From SG8-41 sp963802355 (GTDB taxonomy: Bacteria > Pseudomonadota > Gammaproteobacteria > Burkholderiales > SG8-41), in NCBI GenBank assembly GCA_963802355.1, contig CAWDIV010000036.1, forward strand, positions 310,001-374,000: a DNA stretch of 64,000 nucleotides. Direction: 5' to 3'. Below, one piece after another: positions 28,337 through 36,493 of the stretch. A model generated the notes under the pieces. The model searched no databases. It was not told the DNA's origin and saw only the letters and a list, made by a program, of their open reading frames with translations. Numbering within the stretch: position 1 is the first letter of the stretch; each line of letters opens with the position of its first letter. The translations under genes were made by a program, and so were the position numbers.

Positions 28337-29269
28337 TTAGTGGACCTGCTGCGAGTCGCCGAGCCCGTTCTGGCGGGACACCAGGCGTTGCATGAGCTTC
28401 AGGTCGCGCGGGTTCAGCCTGAGCGCGGAATCCACCCAGATCTGCACGATATCGAGCAGCTCCGAAAAGTCGATGCGGTGGACCCGCCGCCGCACGGCCG
28501 CCAGCGCGGAGAGTCCGTTGCGGCTGCGTGCGCGCTTTTTGATGAGGGCGTTGACTCCGGCCTCGCCCTGGCCGTCTTCGACTATGCTGTCGACCACACC
28601 CACCGTTTGCATTTCCTCGGCGCTGTAGATCTTCCCGCTGGTGAGCAGCTCCTCGGCGCCGCGCTGCCCGATCTTGCGGTCCAGGAACGAATACGCGCCC
28701 ATGCCCGGGAACAGGTTGAAGAGGATTTCGGGGAAACCGAAGCGCGCGCTCTTTTCGGCGACGATCACGTCGCTCGACAACGCCGCTTCGAAGCCGCCGC
28801 CGAGGCATTCGCCCTGCACTAGGGAAACCGTGGTCACGGGGAGATCGTGTCCGATGTAGTTGCGGTAGAGGACGTCGACGCAGGCGCGACCGTAGCGAAG
28901 CAAGCCGTCGCGGTCGTGGGTTTCGATGGCATGCTTGAAATGATCCAGGTCGCCGCCGAGGTTGAAGACACCGGGCATGCCCGAAGCGAGGACCACGTAA
29001 TCGATCTCATGGTCTTCGCCGAGACAACTGACGCGGCCCTCGCTGCCGGCAAGAAAGTCGTAATAGGACCGGATGGCGGTCAGCAGGGTTGCGTTGAAGC
29101 ACGGCCGGGGCTCCGGCGTCCAGCGCGACCACATCGCGCGCGTGTCGCGGTCGAAATGCGCCTGCAGCTGCGGCGAGAAATCGAACTCGATTCCGCTATC
29201 AAGCAGCCGCTGGGGCGGCAGTTGGCGCGCTTCGAGTAGTGTGGTTGCAACGTGCATGTCCATGGTCAT
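28337..29269 (-). CDS. rpfF: RpfF-family crotonase, probable diffusible signal factor (cis-2-unsaturated fatty acid) synthase
   Basis: RpfF enzymes dehydrate and release 3-hydroxyacyl-ACP to give DSF-type quorum signals. 310 residues, ATG at the 29269 end (MTMDMHVATTLLEAR). Family marks are the YVVLASGMPGVFNLGGDLDHF block, VQGECLGGGFEAALS with the first catalytic Glu, and RFGFPEILFNLFPGMGAYSFL with the second catalytic Glu. The last part has the RpfF-specific region MQTVGVVDSIVEDGQG and IWVDSALRL. Ordinary enoyl-CoA hydratases lack the FPGMGAYSF element. Flanked by a c-di-GMP protein and, divergently, an acyl-ACP synthetase. The signal molecule itself cannot be deduced. Confidence 0.85.
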   Translation of the reverse strand: MTMDMHVATTLLEARQLPPQRLLDSGIEFDFSPQLQAHFDRDTRAMWSRWTPEPRPCFNATLLTAIRSYYDFLAGSEGRVSCLGEDHEIDYVVLASGMPGVFNLGGDLDHFKHAIETHDRDGLLRYGRACVDVLYRNYIGHDLPVTTVSLVQGECLGGGFEAALSSDVIVAEKSARFGFPEILFNLFPGMGAYSFLDRKIGQRGAEELLTSGKIYSAEEMQTVGVVDSIVEDGQGEAGVNALIKKRARSRNGLSALAAVRRRVHRIDFSELLDIVQIWVDSALRLNPRDLKLMQRLVSRQNGLGDSQQVH

Positions 29270-29353
29270 CTCCCCTGCGAGAAGTGGAAGCTACTAGTTG
29301 TTGTTGAATCGCATCGTGGGTCGATTACAAGCCAATCCTCACAGCAAATCAAA

Positions 29354-29396
29354 TCTAACAAACCGTTAGATATTCGTGTTTTTCCTGTAATTACAG
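29354..29396. promoter_or_regulatory. Candidate operators in the rpfF/aas divergent spacer
   Basis: The 283-bp spacer 29270-29552 is markedly AT-richer than its surroundings. It contains the dyad TCTAAC-AAACC-GTTAGA (29354-29370) and, 14 bp further, the perfect 12-bp palindrome CTGTAATTACAG (29385-29396). Both could be binding sites for a dimeric regulator controlling rpfF leftward and aas rightward. The MerR-type protein encoded nearby is one candidate. No unambiguous -35/-10 pair can be assigned. Confidence 0.45.
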
Positions 29397-29552
29397 TTAG
29401 TTATCGAAGGGTCGAAACAAGGGCGCCAAAAAAAATCTATCAGGTCACTGTTGCGGCCGCTGGTTTGGTGCCCTTGGGGCTGCACCAGCCCAGGTTTGAC
29501 GGCATGAGAGTTAGCAGTTAAGAATAGGTTTAACTATGACGGATAAGTCATT

Positions 29553-31706
29553 GTGATCCGCGAGCTTTTTCGTTTTTGTCTCCGAATGCTGTTCCGGGTG
29601 CGCGTGGAAGGCGACACGACGCCGTTCGGATCGGGCAGGACGTTGATCGTCGCCAATCACGATTCGCTGCTCGACGCGGTGATGCTCGGATTATTTTTGC
29701 CCGGTCGTGTGACCGTCGCCGTGAGCGGGGCGGAACTGCGTGATCCACTGCTGCGCATCTTGATGCGCGTCGTGCCGCACGTTGTGGTGGATGCGGCGCA
29801 TCCGTTGTCCTTGAAAAGGCTGATGCGGCGCCTGCGACTAGGCAAGCCGGTGGCGGTTTTCCCGCAGGGTCAGCCGACAGCCACCGGCAGTCTCACGAAG
29901 ATTTACGACTCGGCGGCGCTGCTGGCATTGCATTGCGAGGCCCAGATCGTGCCGGTGCGCATCACGGGCACGCTCTACACGCGATACGCCGCCGTCGGCG
30001 GCCGGTTTCCGAAACGCCGATTCCCGCAAGTAACGATCGAGGTGCTGCCGCCGGAGAAGCTGCCGGCGCTGCCGGGATTGTCGGCCAAGGTGCGGCGGCG
30101 GCGCCTTGCCTGGGCGCTGCTGCGCATCATGGAGCACATGGTATTTGCTTCACGGCCGCGCCGCACGCTATTCGAGGGGCTGGTCGATGCCGCCGAACTG
30201 CACGGTTATGCGACGCGCATCATGGAAGATGTTCAGGGAGAGCACACTTACCGTGGAATCGTGAAAGCCAGCCTTGCGCTCGGCCGGCTCGGCTGCAAAC
30301 TGAGCGAGGAGGGGGAAATCGTGGGTGTCATGATGCCCAACATTGCTCCTACCGTCGCCATGCTGCTGGGGCTGGGCGCAATGAACCGCGTGCCGGCGAT
30401 GCTCAACTACACCGCCGGCCCCGATGCTCTGCGCAGCGCCTGCATCGCGGCCGGCATCAAGACCGTGATTACCTCGCGGCGCTTCGTAACGGCGGCGCGG
30501 CTCGACGCCGCGATTGCAGCGCTCTCCAGCGTGCGTATCGTCTACATCGAGGATCTCCGCGCGCGCTTCGGGCTGCTCGACAAGCTCTGGCTGATGGGTT
30601 GGGCGCTGTGGTGGCCGCGGGCCGCAATGCGCGCCACCGATCCCGATGCGACGGCGGTGGTGCTGTTCACGTCCGGCTCCGAAGCGCGTCCCAAGGGCGT
30701 CGCACTGAGCCATCGGGCGCTGCTCGCCAATATGGCGCAGATGGGCGCGGTGATCGATTTCGGCCCGAACGACAAGTTCCTTGCCGCGCTGCCGCTCTAT
30801 CACTCCTATGCTCTCACCGCGTGCACCCTCATGCCGCTGCTCGCCGGGACGCGCTTGTTTCTCTACACGACGCCGCTGCACTACCACGTGATACCGGAGC
30901 TTGCCTATACCCGCCGCTGCACCTACTTGTTCGGCACGAGCACGTTCCTCGGCCACTATGCGCGGCAGGCCCACGCCTACGACTTCTCCGGCGTGAGGGC
31001 GGTCGTTTCCGGCGCGGAAAAGCTCACTCCGGAAGTCGCCGAGCAGTGGCTGAGGAGATTCGGCCTGCGCATCATGGAAGGCTACGGCGCTACGGAATGC
31101 TCGCCGGTGCTGAGCCTGAACACGCCGCTGTTCTACCGCCCGGGCACGGTGGGCCGGCTGCTGCCCGGCATCGAGCACCGCGTAGTGCCCGTGACCGGTA
31201 TCGCGCGCGGCGGCGTGCTGCACGTGCGCGGAGCCAACGTGATGCGCGGCTATTACCTGTATGACGAGCCGGGCGTGCTGCAGCCGCCGCAGTCGGAAGC
31301 CGGTCCTGGCTGGTACAACACCGGAGATATCGTGGAGGTGGATGACGACGGGTTCGTCGCGATACACGGGCGCGTCAAGCGCTTCATCAAGATCGCCGGT
31401 GAAATGGTATCGCTGGAAGTCGTGGAAAACATCGCGCGCCACGCCTCTCCGCAGCACCGCCACGCAGCCACCGTCGAGCTGGTCCAGCGCAGCGGCGAGA
31501 GCACGGTGCTGTTCACCACCGACCCCGAGCTCAACCGGCCGATATTGCAAAAGGCGGCGCGCGAACTGGGCAGCCAGGAACTGGCAGTGGCGCGCCGCGT
31601 CGTGTACGTCAGGGAACTGCCGATGCTCGGCAGCGGCAAGACGGACTACGTCGAGCTCCGTATCAGGGTCATAGGTCAGGAAGGCGTCGAGCAGAAATCG
31701 GCATAG
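29553..31706 (+). CDS. aas: Aas-type bifunctional acyltransferase / acyl-ACP synthetase
   Basis: 717 residues, close to E. coli Aas (719). The N-terminal PlsC-type acyltransferase (about 1-190) has the NHDSLLD form of the HX4D motif and FPQGQPT. A linker leads to an AMP-forming acyl ligase (about 230-715) with VLFTSGSEARPKGVALSH (P-loop-like), GYGATECSPV, GWYNTGDIVEVDDDGFVAIHGR and the C-terminal Lys in GSGKTDYVEL. It is expected to re-acylate lysophospholipid and activate free fatty acids on ACP. GTG start at 29553. Divergent from rpfF, it could recycle DSF-type fatty acids in the way RpfB does in Xanthomonas; that role is inferred. Confidence 0.88.
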   Translation: MIRELFRFCLRMLFRVRVEGDTTPFGSGRTLIVANHDSLLDAVMLGLFLPGRVTVAVSGAELRDPLLRILMRVVPHVVVDAAHPLSLKRLMRRLRLGKPVAVFPQGQPTATGSLTKIYDSAALLALHCEAQIVPVRITGTLYTRYAAVGGRFPKRRFPQVTIEVLPPEKLPALPGLSAKVRRRRLAWALLRIMEHMVFASRPRRTLFEGLVDAAELHGYATRIMEDVQGEHTYRGIVKASLALGRLGCKLSEEGEIVGVMMPNIAPTVAMLLGLGAMNRVPAMLNYTAGPDALRSACIAAGIKTVITSRRFVTAARLDAAIAALSSVRIVYIEDLRARFGLLDKLWLMGWALWWPRAAMRATDPDATAVVLFTSGSEARPKGVALSHRALLANMAQMGAVIDFGPNDKFLAALPLYHSYALTACTLMPLLAGTRLFLYTTPLHYHVIPELAYTRRCTYLFGTSTFLGHYARQAHAYDFSGVRAVVSGAEKLTPEVAEQWLRRFGLRIMEGYGATECSPVLSLNTPLFYRPGTVGRLLPGIEHRVVPVTGIARGGVLHVRGANVMRGYYLYDEPGVLQPPQSEAGPGWYNTGDIVEVDDDGFVAIHGRVKRFIKIAGEMVSLEVVENIARHASPQHRHAATVELVQRSGESTVLFTTDPELNRPILQKAARELGSQELAVARRVVYVRELPMLGSGKTDYVELRIRVIGQEGVEQKSA

Positions 31707-31843
31707 TTCCCCGCCCCGGCCAGCCTCGAGCGGTTCCCAACCCCGAGTTACACGCAAGGCGGTGATATTATGGGTGCGCGCACGGGCACCCTCACCCGAT
31801 AGGTGAGATTGGCGGCGTGCGCATCCATCCGCACGGAGGGGTC

Positions 31844-32062
31844 ATGGCAAAGAGCACCGAGAGCGTCTATCGTATTACCGAGCTGGTTGGCACGAGTAAG
31901 AAGTCCTGGGAAGATGCGGCCCGCAACGCTATCGAGACCGCGTCGCAATCGTTGCGCGATCTGCGCGTGGCGGAAGTGACCAAGACCGATGTCGTGGTCG
32001 AGAACGGTAGAGTCGTCGCGTTCCGAGCGCGCGTCAGCCTGTCGTTCAAATACCAACGCTAG
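31844..32062 (+). CDS. Dodecin flavin-binding protein
   Basis: 72 residues. A dodecameric small protein that stores and protects FMN/FAD or their precursors. ATG at 31844 with GGAGGGG just upstream. The family pattern is complete: VYRITELVGTSKKSWEDAARNAIETASQSLRDL, then VAEVTKTDVVVENGRVVAFRARVSLSFKY. A longer frame from 31817 is unlikely given the Shine-Dalgarno position. Stands alone. The following 32063-32314 spacer (about 250 bp) shows no gene. Confidence 0.93.
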   Translation: MAKSTESVYRITELVGTSKKSWEDAARNAIETASQSLRDLRVAEVTKTDVVVENGRVVAFRARVSLSFKYQR

Positions 32063-32314
32063 CCCGGATGTTTCACGGGTAATAGGAACTTCGGGTCCTG
32101 TAACGACAACGCTGTGGCTGGCGGCGGAGCATCCGGCTGGAAACTTCAGGCGATAGCCTCACCCGTTGACGCGCCCGCCATCCTTTTTTGTCAGCTGTGA
32201 GCGTGAGGCGCGCGCCTCATTTAGCCCGCGCGCTTCGACGTCGATCAAAGCGACGCTGCCAAAGAACGGCAGGGCGCAGGACGCCGTGATACGCGCGGGC
32301 TGGCGACTAGGCGG

Positions 32315-33184
32315 CTACTTCTTCGGCTTCGCCTCGTCGGCCACCGCCGGCACCGTGCGCAGGTAGGCGATCAGCGCTGCGAGGTCTGCCGGCGTCAGCT
32401 GGCTGGTGGTGTTGGTGATCACCTCGCCCATCGCTGCGGCGGGAACGTCGCCGTCGGGCGTCATGCCGGTGGTTAGGAAATCCATCAAGTCCTTGTCGCT
32501 CGACTTCTTGAGGCCCGTTGGCGTCAGATTCGAGACGTCCTTGCCCTCGGGTGTCTTGCCTCCGGCGAGGAAGCGGCTGCGCTTCATTCCGCCCAGGAAG
32601 TTGCGCGGCGTGTGGCACTCGCCGCAATGGCCGAGTGCCTGCACGAGGTAGGCGCCGCGATTGACCGCCGGTGTCGCCCCCGGGATGCCCGTGAACGGGC
32701 CGGGGGTGAAGAACAACCACTTCCAGAACGTGACAGTGAAGCGCCAGCCGAAGGGAAAACGCAGATCGTGCTGCTGGCTGGGGCGGTTGCTCTGGGGCAG
32801 CGTGCGCAGGTACGCCCAGAGGTCGCGCAGGTCGCTGTCTACGATCTTCGTGAACGAGGTGTAAGGAAACGCCGGAAAATAATTGGCGCCGTCCGGACGC
32901 CTGCCGTGACGCATTGCGTTCACGAAATCGGCCTCGGTCCACCGCCCGATTCCCGCTTCAGGATGCGGCGTGATATTCGGTCCGTAGAACGTTCCGAATG
33001 GCGTCTTGAGCGCGCGGCCGCCGGCGAAGCGTGCAGCATCTTTTCTTTCTTCGGTGTGACAGCCTACGCACCCGCCGGCCTTGACCAGGTATTCTCCGCG
33101 CTTGGCATCGCCCTGCGCTGATGCGGGCGTGGTCCAGCCCCAGAACACCAGCGCGAGCGTCGCTAACTGAAGCGTCAGTCGCAT
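32315..33184 (-). CDS. Diheme c-type cytochrome (alcohol/sugar dehydrogenase cytochrome-subunit type)
   Basis: 289 residues with a signal peptide (MRLTLQLATLALVFWGWTTPASA) and export to the periplasm. Two haem attachment sites: CVGCHT at about residue 39 and CGECHT at about residue 183. Candidate Met ligands are in MRHGRRPDGANYFPAFPY and MTPDGDVPAAAMGE. The layout matches two-domain cytochromes that take electrons from membrane or periplasmic dehydrogenases. A hydrophobic stretch (FTVTFWKWLFFTPGPFTG) lies between the domains. ATG at 33182-33184. It follows the cytochrome c' gene on the same strand, with a terminator between. Confidence 0.85.
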   Translation of the reverse strand: MRLTLQLATLALVFWGWTTPASAQGDAKRGEYLVKAGGCVGCHTEERKDAARFAGGRALKTPFGTFYGPNITPHPEAGIGRWTEADFVNAMRHGRRPDGANYFPAFPYTSFTKIVDSDLRDLWAYLRTLPQSNRPSQQHDLRFPFGWRFTVTFWKWLFFTPGPFTGIPGATPAVNRGAYLVQALGHCGECHTPRNFLGGMKRSRFLAGGKTPEGKDVSNLTPTGLKKSSDKDLMDFLTTGMTPDGDVPAAAMGEVITNTTSQLTPADLAALIAYLRTVPAVADEAKPKK

Positions 33185-33218
33185 GGGATGACTGGTGATC
33201 TCAGCGCGCGTATAAAGT

Positions 33219-33244
33219 GAAAACCCCGCCGCAGCGGGGCTTTC
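33219..33244 (-). terminator. Rho-independent terminator after cytochrome c'
   Basis: Read on the minus strand, GCCCCGC-TGC-GGCGGGG is followed by TTTTC. It lies 20 bp past the cytochrome c' stop at 33264, so it probably separates that transcript from the diheme cytochrome. Confidence 0.8.
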
Positions 33245-33263
33245 GATGGGAACGAACGCTCTA

Positions 33264-33725
33264 CTACTTGGCGCGGAAGTTTTCGTGACAGGCACCGCAG
33301 GCCTTGTTGACCTCGCCGATCGCGCCCTTGGCGGCTGCCTCATCGCCCTTTGCGGCAACGAGCTTGGTGACCGCGGCCTGGAAGCGATCCTGCGCTTCCT
33401 TGAACTTGGCCGGCTCGGCCCAGATCGCCGGTAGCGCACGGGTTTTCTCCTGCGTGTCCTTAGTGCTCTCGGCGAACCCATCCCACGGCATCTCGCTCAG
33501 CGCCTGGAGATACCCGGTGTTGCGCGCGACGATCTTCGCGTCATAGGGAGCCTTGCCCGTTGCCATGCCGTTCATCGGACCGAAGTACTTGCCCTGCAGT
33601 GTCATCGCCGCCTGGCGCTGCTTTACCAGAACTTCGGGCTTGGCCTGCGCAAAGGCGTTTAGCGCATAGCCCGCGCCGGCGCCGAACATCACTGCGATGC
33701 AGGCCGAAAGCAATTTCTTGTTCAT
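33264..33725 (-). CDS. Cytochrome c'
   Basis: 153 residues, periplasmic, signal peptide MNKKLLSACIAVMFGAGAGYA. A four-helix bundle whose haem motif CGACHENFRAK lies at the very C terminus, as in class II cytochromes c (NO binding or detoxification, electron transfer). RQAAMTLQGKYFGPMNGM is the typical helix A region. ATG at 33725, Shine-Dalgarno GAGGAG upstream on the minus strand. Nothing in the sequence shows its redox partner. Confidence 0.9.
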   Translation of the reverse strand: MNKKLLSACIAVMFGAGAGYALNAFAQAKPEVLVKQRQAAMTLQGKYFGPMNGMATGKAPYDAKIVARNTGYLQALSEMPWDGFAESTKDTQEKTRALPAIWAEPAKFKEAQDRFQAAVTKLVAAKGDEAAAKGAIGEVNKACGACHENFRAK

Positions 33726-34084
33726 TTGATTCTCCTCATTGAAGAAGTTGGCAAGCTGGGATACAGAGCCATCTCCGCCTTCGCCAGCCCTCGGACGAAA
33801 AACAGCTCTAGATGCTGGTTTATTCCCGCGCTGGTCATGACGCTCGCGGAGTGTAAGTGGAGTGAAACTGGCCCGTCAAGGAATAGGAATGGGCCGGGTC
33901 TTCGCCCCGCCCCATTCCTTATTGGGATCAACGATGGGTGCGGACGAACGCCAGGGAACGTACCAGTTTCGGTGCCAAAGGCGCGCAAAAGCGGCGTCGA
34001 ATTGACCGTGTGATGGTTAGTTACTGTTTAAGTTCATATATTTATATTAGGATCTGTCGGATGCAAATCCGGCAGATTCCTCGG
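33726..34084. other. Gene-free spacer with two inverted repeats
   Basis: The 359-bp spacer between the cytochrome c' start and the arfB stop carries no credible gene. An inverted repeat at 33878-33924 (AAGGAATAGGAATGGG facing CCCCATTCCTTATT) resembles the heptamer arrays but has too few units to be sure. An 11-bp hairpin at 34052-34077 (ATCTGTCGGAT/ATCCGGCAGAT) lies 8 bp beyond the arfB stop. It may end or stabilise that transcript. The part around 34010-34050 is AT-rich. Confidence 0.6.
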
Positions 34085-34507
34085 TTATGTGAAATCGATG
34101 CTGCTCCGGCGGCCGCGCTTGATTTCAGCCCGTTTGCGCTTGGTTTCGAGCCGGCGTAGTCGCGATTGATGGGTGGGGCGCGTCGCCTTGCGCGGCTTGA
34201 CGGGTCGCGCCGCCTCGTGGATCAACGCCACCAGCCGTTCGATGGCGTCGTGTCGATTGCGCTCCTGGCTGCGGAAACGCTGAGCGGTGATCTGGAGCAC
34301 ACCGTCGCGGTTCAGGCGATGCCCGGCGATCGCGGCCAGTCGCTGCCGCACCGTGGCCGGCAGACTGGGCGAGCGGGCGACATCGAACCGAAGCTGAACG
34401 GCGGTCGCGACCTTGTTGACGTTCTGCCCGCCGGGGCCCGAGGCGCGGATAAAGGACATCTCGATTTCCTGTTCGGGGATGGTTATCCCGGAAGCGGGTC
34501 TGAGCAT
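34085..34507 (-). CDS. arfB: Alternative ribosome-rescue factor B (peptidyl-tRNA hydrolase ArfB/YaeJ)
   Basis: 140 residues, identical in length to E. coli ArfB. Rescues ribosomes stalled without a stop codon by hydrolysing peptidyl-tRNA. The catalytic loop IRASGPGGQNVNKVATAVQLRFD carries GGQ. The basic C-terminal tail that enters the mRNA channel is present (RLRRLETKRKRAEIKRGRR). Start chosen at the ATG 34505-34507 (MLRPASGITIPEQEIE). The upstream extension is not family-like. Confidence 0.93.
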   Translation of the reverse strand: MLRPASGITIPEQEIEMSFIRASGPGGQNVNKVATAVQLRFDVARSPSLPATVRQRLAAIAGHRLNRDGVLQITAQRFRSQERNRHDAIERLVALIHEAARPVKPRKATRPTHQSRLRRLETKRKRAEIKRGRRSSIDFT

Positions 34508-34679
34508 GAGACGAGTGTACGGCGCGGTTGCGTGACGCACAACGGAGGCAAAACCGCCGGCAGAAGCACAGGACGACAACATTGAAATCTTATTTCGAGC
34601 CCGCCCGAATGCCGTACTCCAATCCAAGAGCGGACGTTTCTCTGAGCGTTATCCTGAAACCCGCCGGCGGTTTTGTTGA

Positions 34680-34718
34680 TAGCAGTCTGCCGGACGGTTA
34701 GGGTCCGACAGGCTGCTA
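34680..34718. repeat. REP-like hairpin, second copy
   Basis: TAGCAGTCTGCCGGAC (34680-34695) faces GTCCGACAGGCTGCTA (34703-34718), with a few mismatches and wobble pairs. Its outer bases match the nuoL/nuoM hairpin. Just upstream, CCGCCGGCGGTTTT (about 34661-34675) and AAACCGCCGG at about 34551 form a longer-range inverted pair. It lies in the divergent spacer between arfB and the DUF6152 gene. Confidence 0.7.
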
Positions 34719-34768
34719 TGAGTAGAATGCCGGGAGGACGACACTTCATTGTTGACGAGGAGGACCCA

Positions 34769-35143
34769 ATGCCAACTACGGATGCTCTTCAGAGGTCATT
34801 TAAACCGATTTGGGCACTGCCGGTTGTGTTGCTCGCACTGGCGCCCGCTTACGCCCATCACGGCTGGAGCGAATACGACAGCTCCAAGGTACTGACGTTG
34901 ACCGGCGTCATCAAGGAATCCGGCTACGAGCACCCGCACGGGCATGTCTTGCTGGAAGCGCAGGGGAAAGTGTGGCATGTCGTCCTCGCTCCGCCTTCGC
35001 GAATGGAGAACCGGGGGTTGCCCGCGGCCAGTATCAAGGCTGGAAACAAGGTGACGGTGGTCGCATATCCGAACCGTAACAAGCCGGACGAAGCGAGAGC
35101 CGAGCGCATCACCGCCAACGGCAAGACCGTCGAGCTTCGCTGA
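34769..35143 (+). CDS. DUF6152-family exported protein
   Basis: 124 residues with a signal peptide (KPIWALPVVLLALAPAYA). The mature part starts HHGWSEYDSSKVLTLTGVIKE and contains HPHGHVLLE and VAYPNRNKPDEARAERIT. This is the DUF6152 pattern, a small periplasmic beta-rich protein of unknown function. The HH and HPHGH clusters hint at metal binding, but this is inference. Its stop overlaps the next start (TGATG); the DUF6644 and DsbB genes follow in the same way. Confidence 0.75.
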   Translation: MPTTDALQRSFKPIWALPVVLLALAPAYAHHGWSEYDSSKVLTLTGVIKESGYEHPHGHVLLEAQGKVWHVVLAPPSRMENRGLPAASIKAGNKVTVVAYPNRNKPDEARAERITANGKTVELR

Positions 35144-35637
35144 TGGATGCAGCAGCAACCGGCGGTGCACTGGCGGCGATTGAGCGTTCCGCGCTGGCAA
35201 CGGCCATGCGCCAGGAATTGTGGCTCTACCCGTCGGTCGAGATCGTCCACATACTCGGTTTCGTCACGCTGGTGGGTTCCATCGCCGTGCTCGACCTGCG
35301 GCTGCTTGGAATTTCGCGTGAGCTTCCGGTCCGCGATCTCGCAAGGCACGTACTGCCGTGGACTTTGGGTGCGCTGCTCTTCATAGTTCCCACCGGCCTG
35401 CTTATGTTCATGGCGCACGCGTCCGATTTCATCGGCAATCGCGCGTTCATCCTCAAGCTCATGTTGATTTTCGGCGCGGGATGCAATGCAGCAGCGTTTC
35501 ATCTCGGGCCGTACCGCTCGGTGGCGCAATGGGACCGCGGAGTTGCAACTCCGCCTGCCGCCAGGCTCCATGCGGCGGCCTCTCTCGTCATATGGATCGG
35601 CGTGATTTCATGCGGACGATTGCTGGCTTACGTTTGA
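35143..35637 (+). CDS. DUF6644-like integral membrane protein
   Basis: 164 residues, four or more transmembrane helices (VEIVHILGFVTLVGSIAVLDLRL, VLPWTLGALLFIVPTGLLMFMAHA, FILKLMLIFGAGCNAAAFH, AAASLVIWIGVISCGRLLAYV). His in IVHILGF and FMAHA/FHLG would suit haem or metal ligands in the membrane. Function not established. Translationally coupled to the DUF6152 gene upstream and dsbB downstream, both by overlapping stop/start. Confidence 0.65.
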   Translation: MDAAATGGALAAIERSALATAMRQELWLYPSVEIVHILGFVTLVGSIAVLDLRLLGISRELPVRDLARHVLPWTLGALLFIVPTGLLMFMAHASDFIGNRAFILKLMLIFGAGCNAAAFHLGPYRSVAQWDRGVATPPAARLHAAASLVIWIGVISCGRLLAYV

Positions 35638-36135
35638 TGCCCCGGCTCGGTTACGCCGCCGGATTCCTGGTGTGCGCCGGGCTGATCGGTTTTGCGCTGT
35701 ACCTCCAGTATTTCGACGGGCAGGACCCGTGCCCGCTATGCATCCTGCAGCGCGTGGTCTATATGGTAATGATGGCGAATTTTTCTGGTCGCCGCCGTGC
35801 ACGGACCCGCACGCACCGGGGCGATGGTCTACGGCGGGCTGCTGGTGACGGCGGCGCTCATCGGCGGCGCGATCGCATCCCGCCATGTGTGGTTGCAGAA
35901 TCTTCCGAAGGACCGGATTCCCGAGTGCGGGCCGGGCCTGGAGTACATGCTCCGGAAGTATTCCCCGTTCAAGGCGCTGGAGAAGATCCTGGCGGGCAGC
36001 GGCGAGTGCGCGGAATCGGCATGGAGCTTTCTCGGCTTGACGATCGCCGGCTGGTCGCTGGTGTGGTTCGTCATTTTGGGCTTATTCGCGGCTTACCTGA
36101 CGCTTGCCGCCTGGCGCGCGCGTAACCAGCCTTGA
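35637..36135 (+). CDS. dsbB: Disulfide bond formation protein B, frame broken once
   Basis: Inner-membrane quinone reductase that reoxidises DsbA. About 165 residues, four helices. The first Cys pair is CPLC (QDPCPLCILQRV). The second pair is in PECGPGLEYM and GSGECAES in the second periplasmic loop. The frame slips at about 35776 between VVYMVMM and FLVAAVHGPARTGAMVYGGL; removing one C after GG restores it. ATG overlaps the stop of the DUF6644 gene. Confidence 0.9.
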
Positions 36136-36229
36136 CAGCGCGGGCGCGGCGGACGAATGGAGGCGGCCGACAACGCCCGGATTCTGCCTATGACTGGTCC
36201 TAGGGCTGCTCGGTCCAGGCTGAACCGAG

Positions 36230-36279
36230 CGTTCAAAGTTCAAGGCTCAAACCTTGAACCGGAACTTGGAACTTGCAAC
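36230..36279. repeat. Heptamer inverted repeat (dsbB/ydcH, convergent)
   Basis: GTTCAAA GTTCAAG GCTCAAA (36231-36251) faces CTTGAAC CGGAACTTGGAACTTG (36252-36279), the complement of TTCAAGG/TTCCAAG words. Nearly no loop. It lies 4 bp beyond the ydcH stop, at the convergent junction. Confidence 0.75.
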
Positions 36280-36283
36280 CCGG

Positions 36284-36493
36284 CTATGCGGGGATGTCGG
36301 GCGTCAACTGCCGTTCGAGCAATGCAATCTGATCCTTGAGGAAAAGCTTGCGCTTCTTGAGTCGTTGCAACTGGAGTTGGTCCTGGGCGGGGCTTAGCGA
36401 CAACTGGGAGATTACGTCATCGAGGTCGCGGTGCTCTATTTGCAGCTGATGAATTTTTAGCCTGACAACCTGGACTTCGGCAGTATGTATCAT
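36284..36493 (-). CDS. YdcH-family (DUF465) small protein
   Basis: 69 residues from ATG at 36491-36493 (MIHTAEVQVVRLKIHQLQIEHR). Helical hairpin with the DUF465 pattern: LKIHQLQIEHRDLDDVISQL, LQRLKKRKLFLKDQIALLERQL. Widespread in proteobacteria; function not settled. A longer frame starting at 36514 is possible but its extra residues are not family-like. Confidence 0.85.
   Translation of the reverse strand: MIHTAEVQVVRLKIHQLQIEHRDLDDVISQLSLSPAQDQLQLQRLKKRKLFLKDQIALLERQLTPDIPA

Noticed and set aside
30168..31757. 529-residue minus-strand frame over aas
   Set aside because: Shadow frame with biased composition; the plus-strand ligase motifs are decisive.
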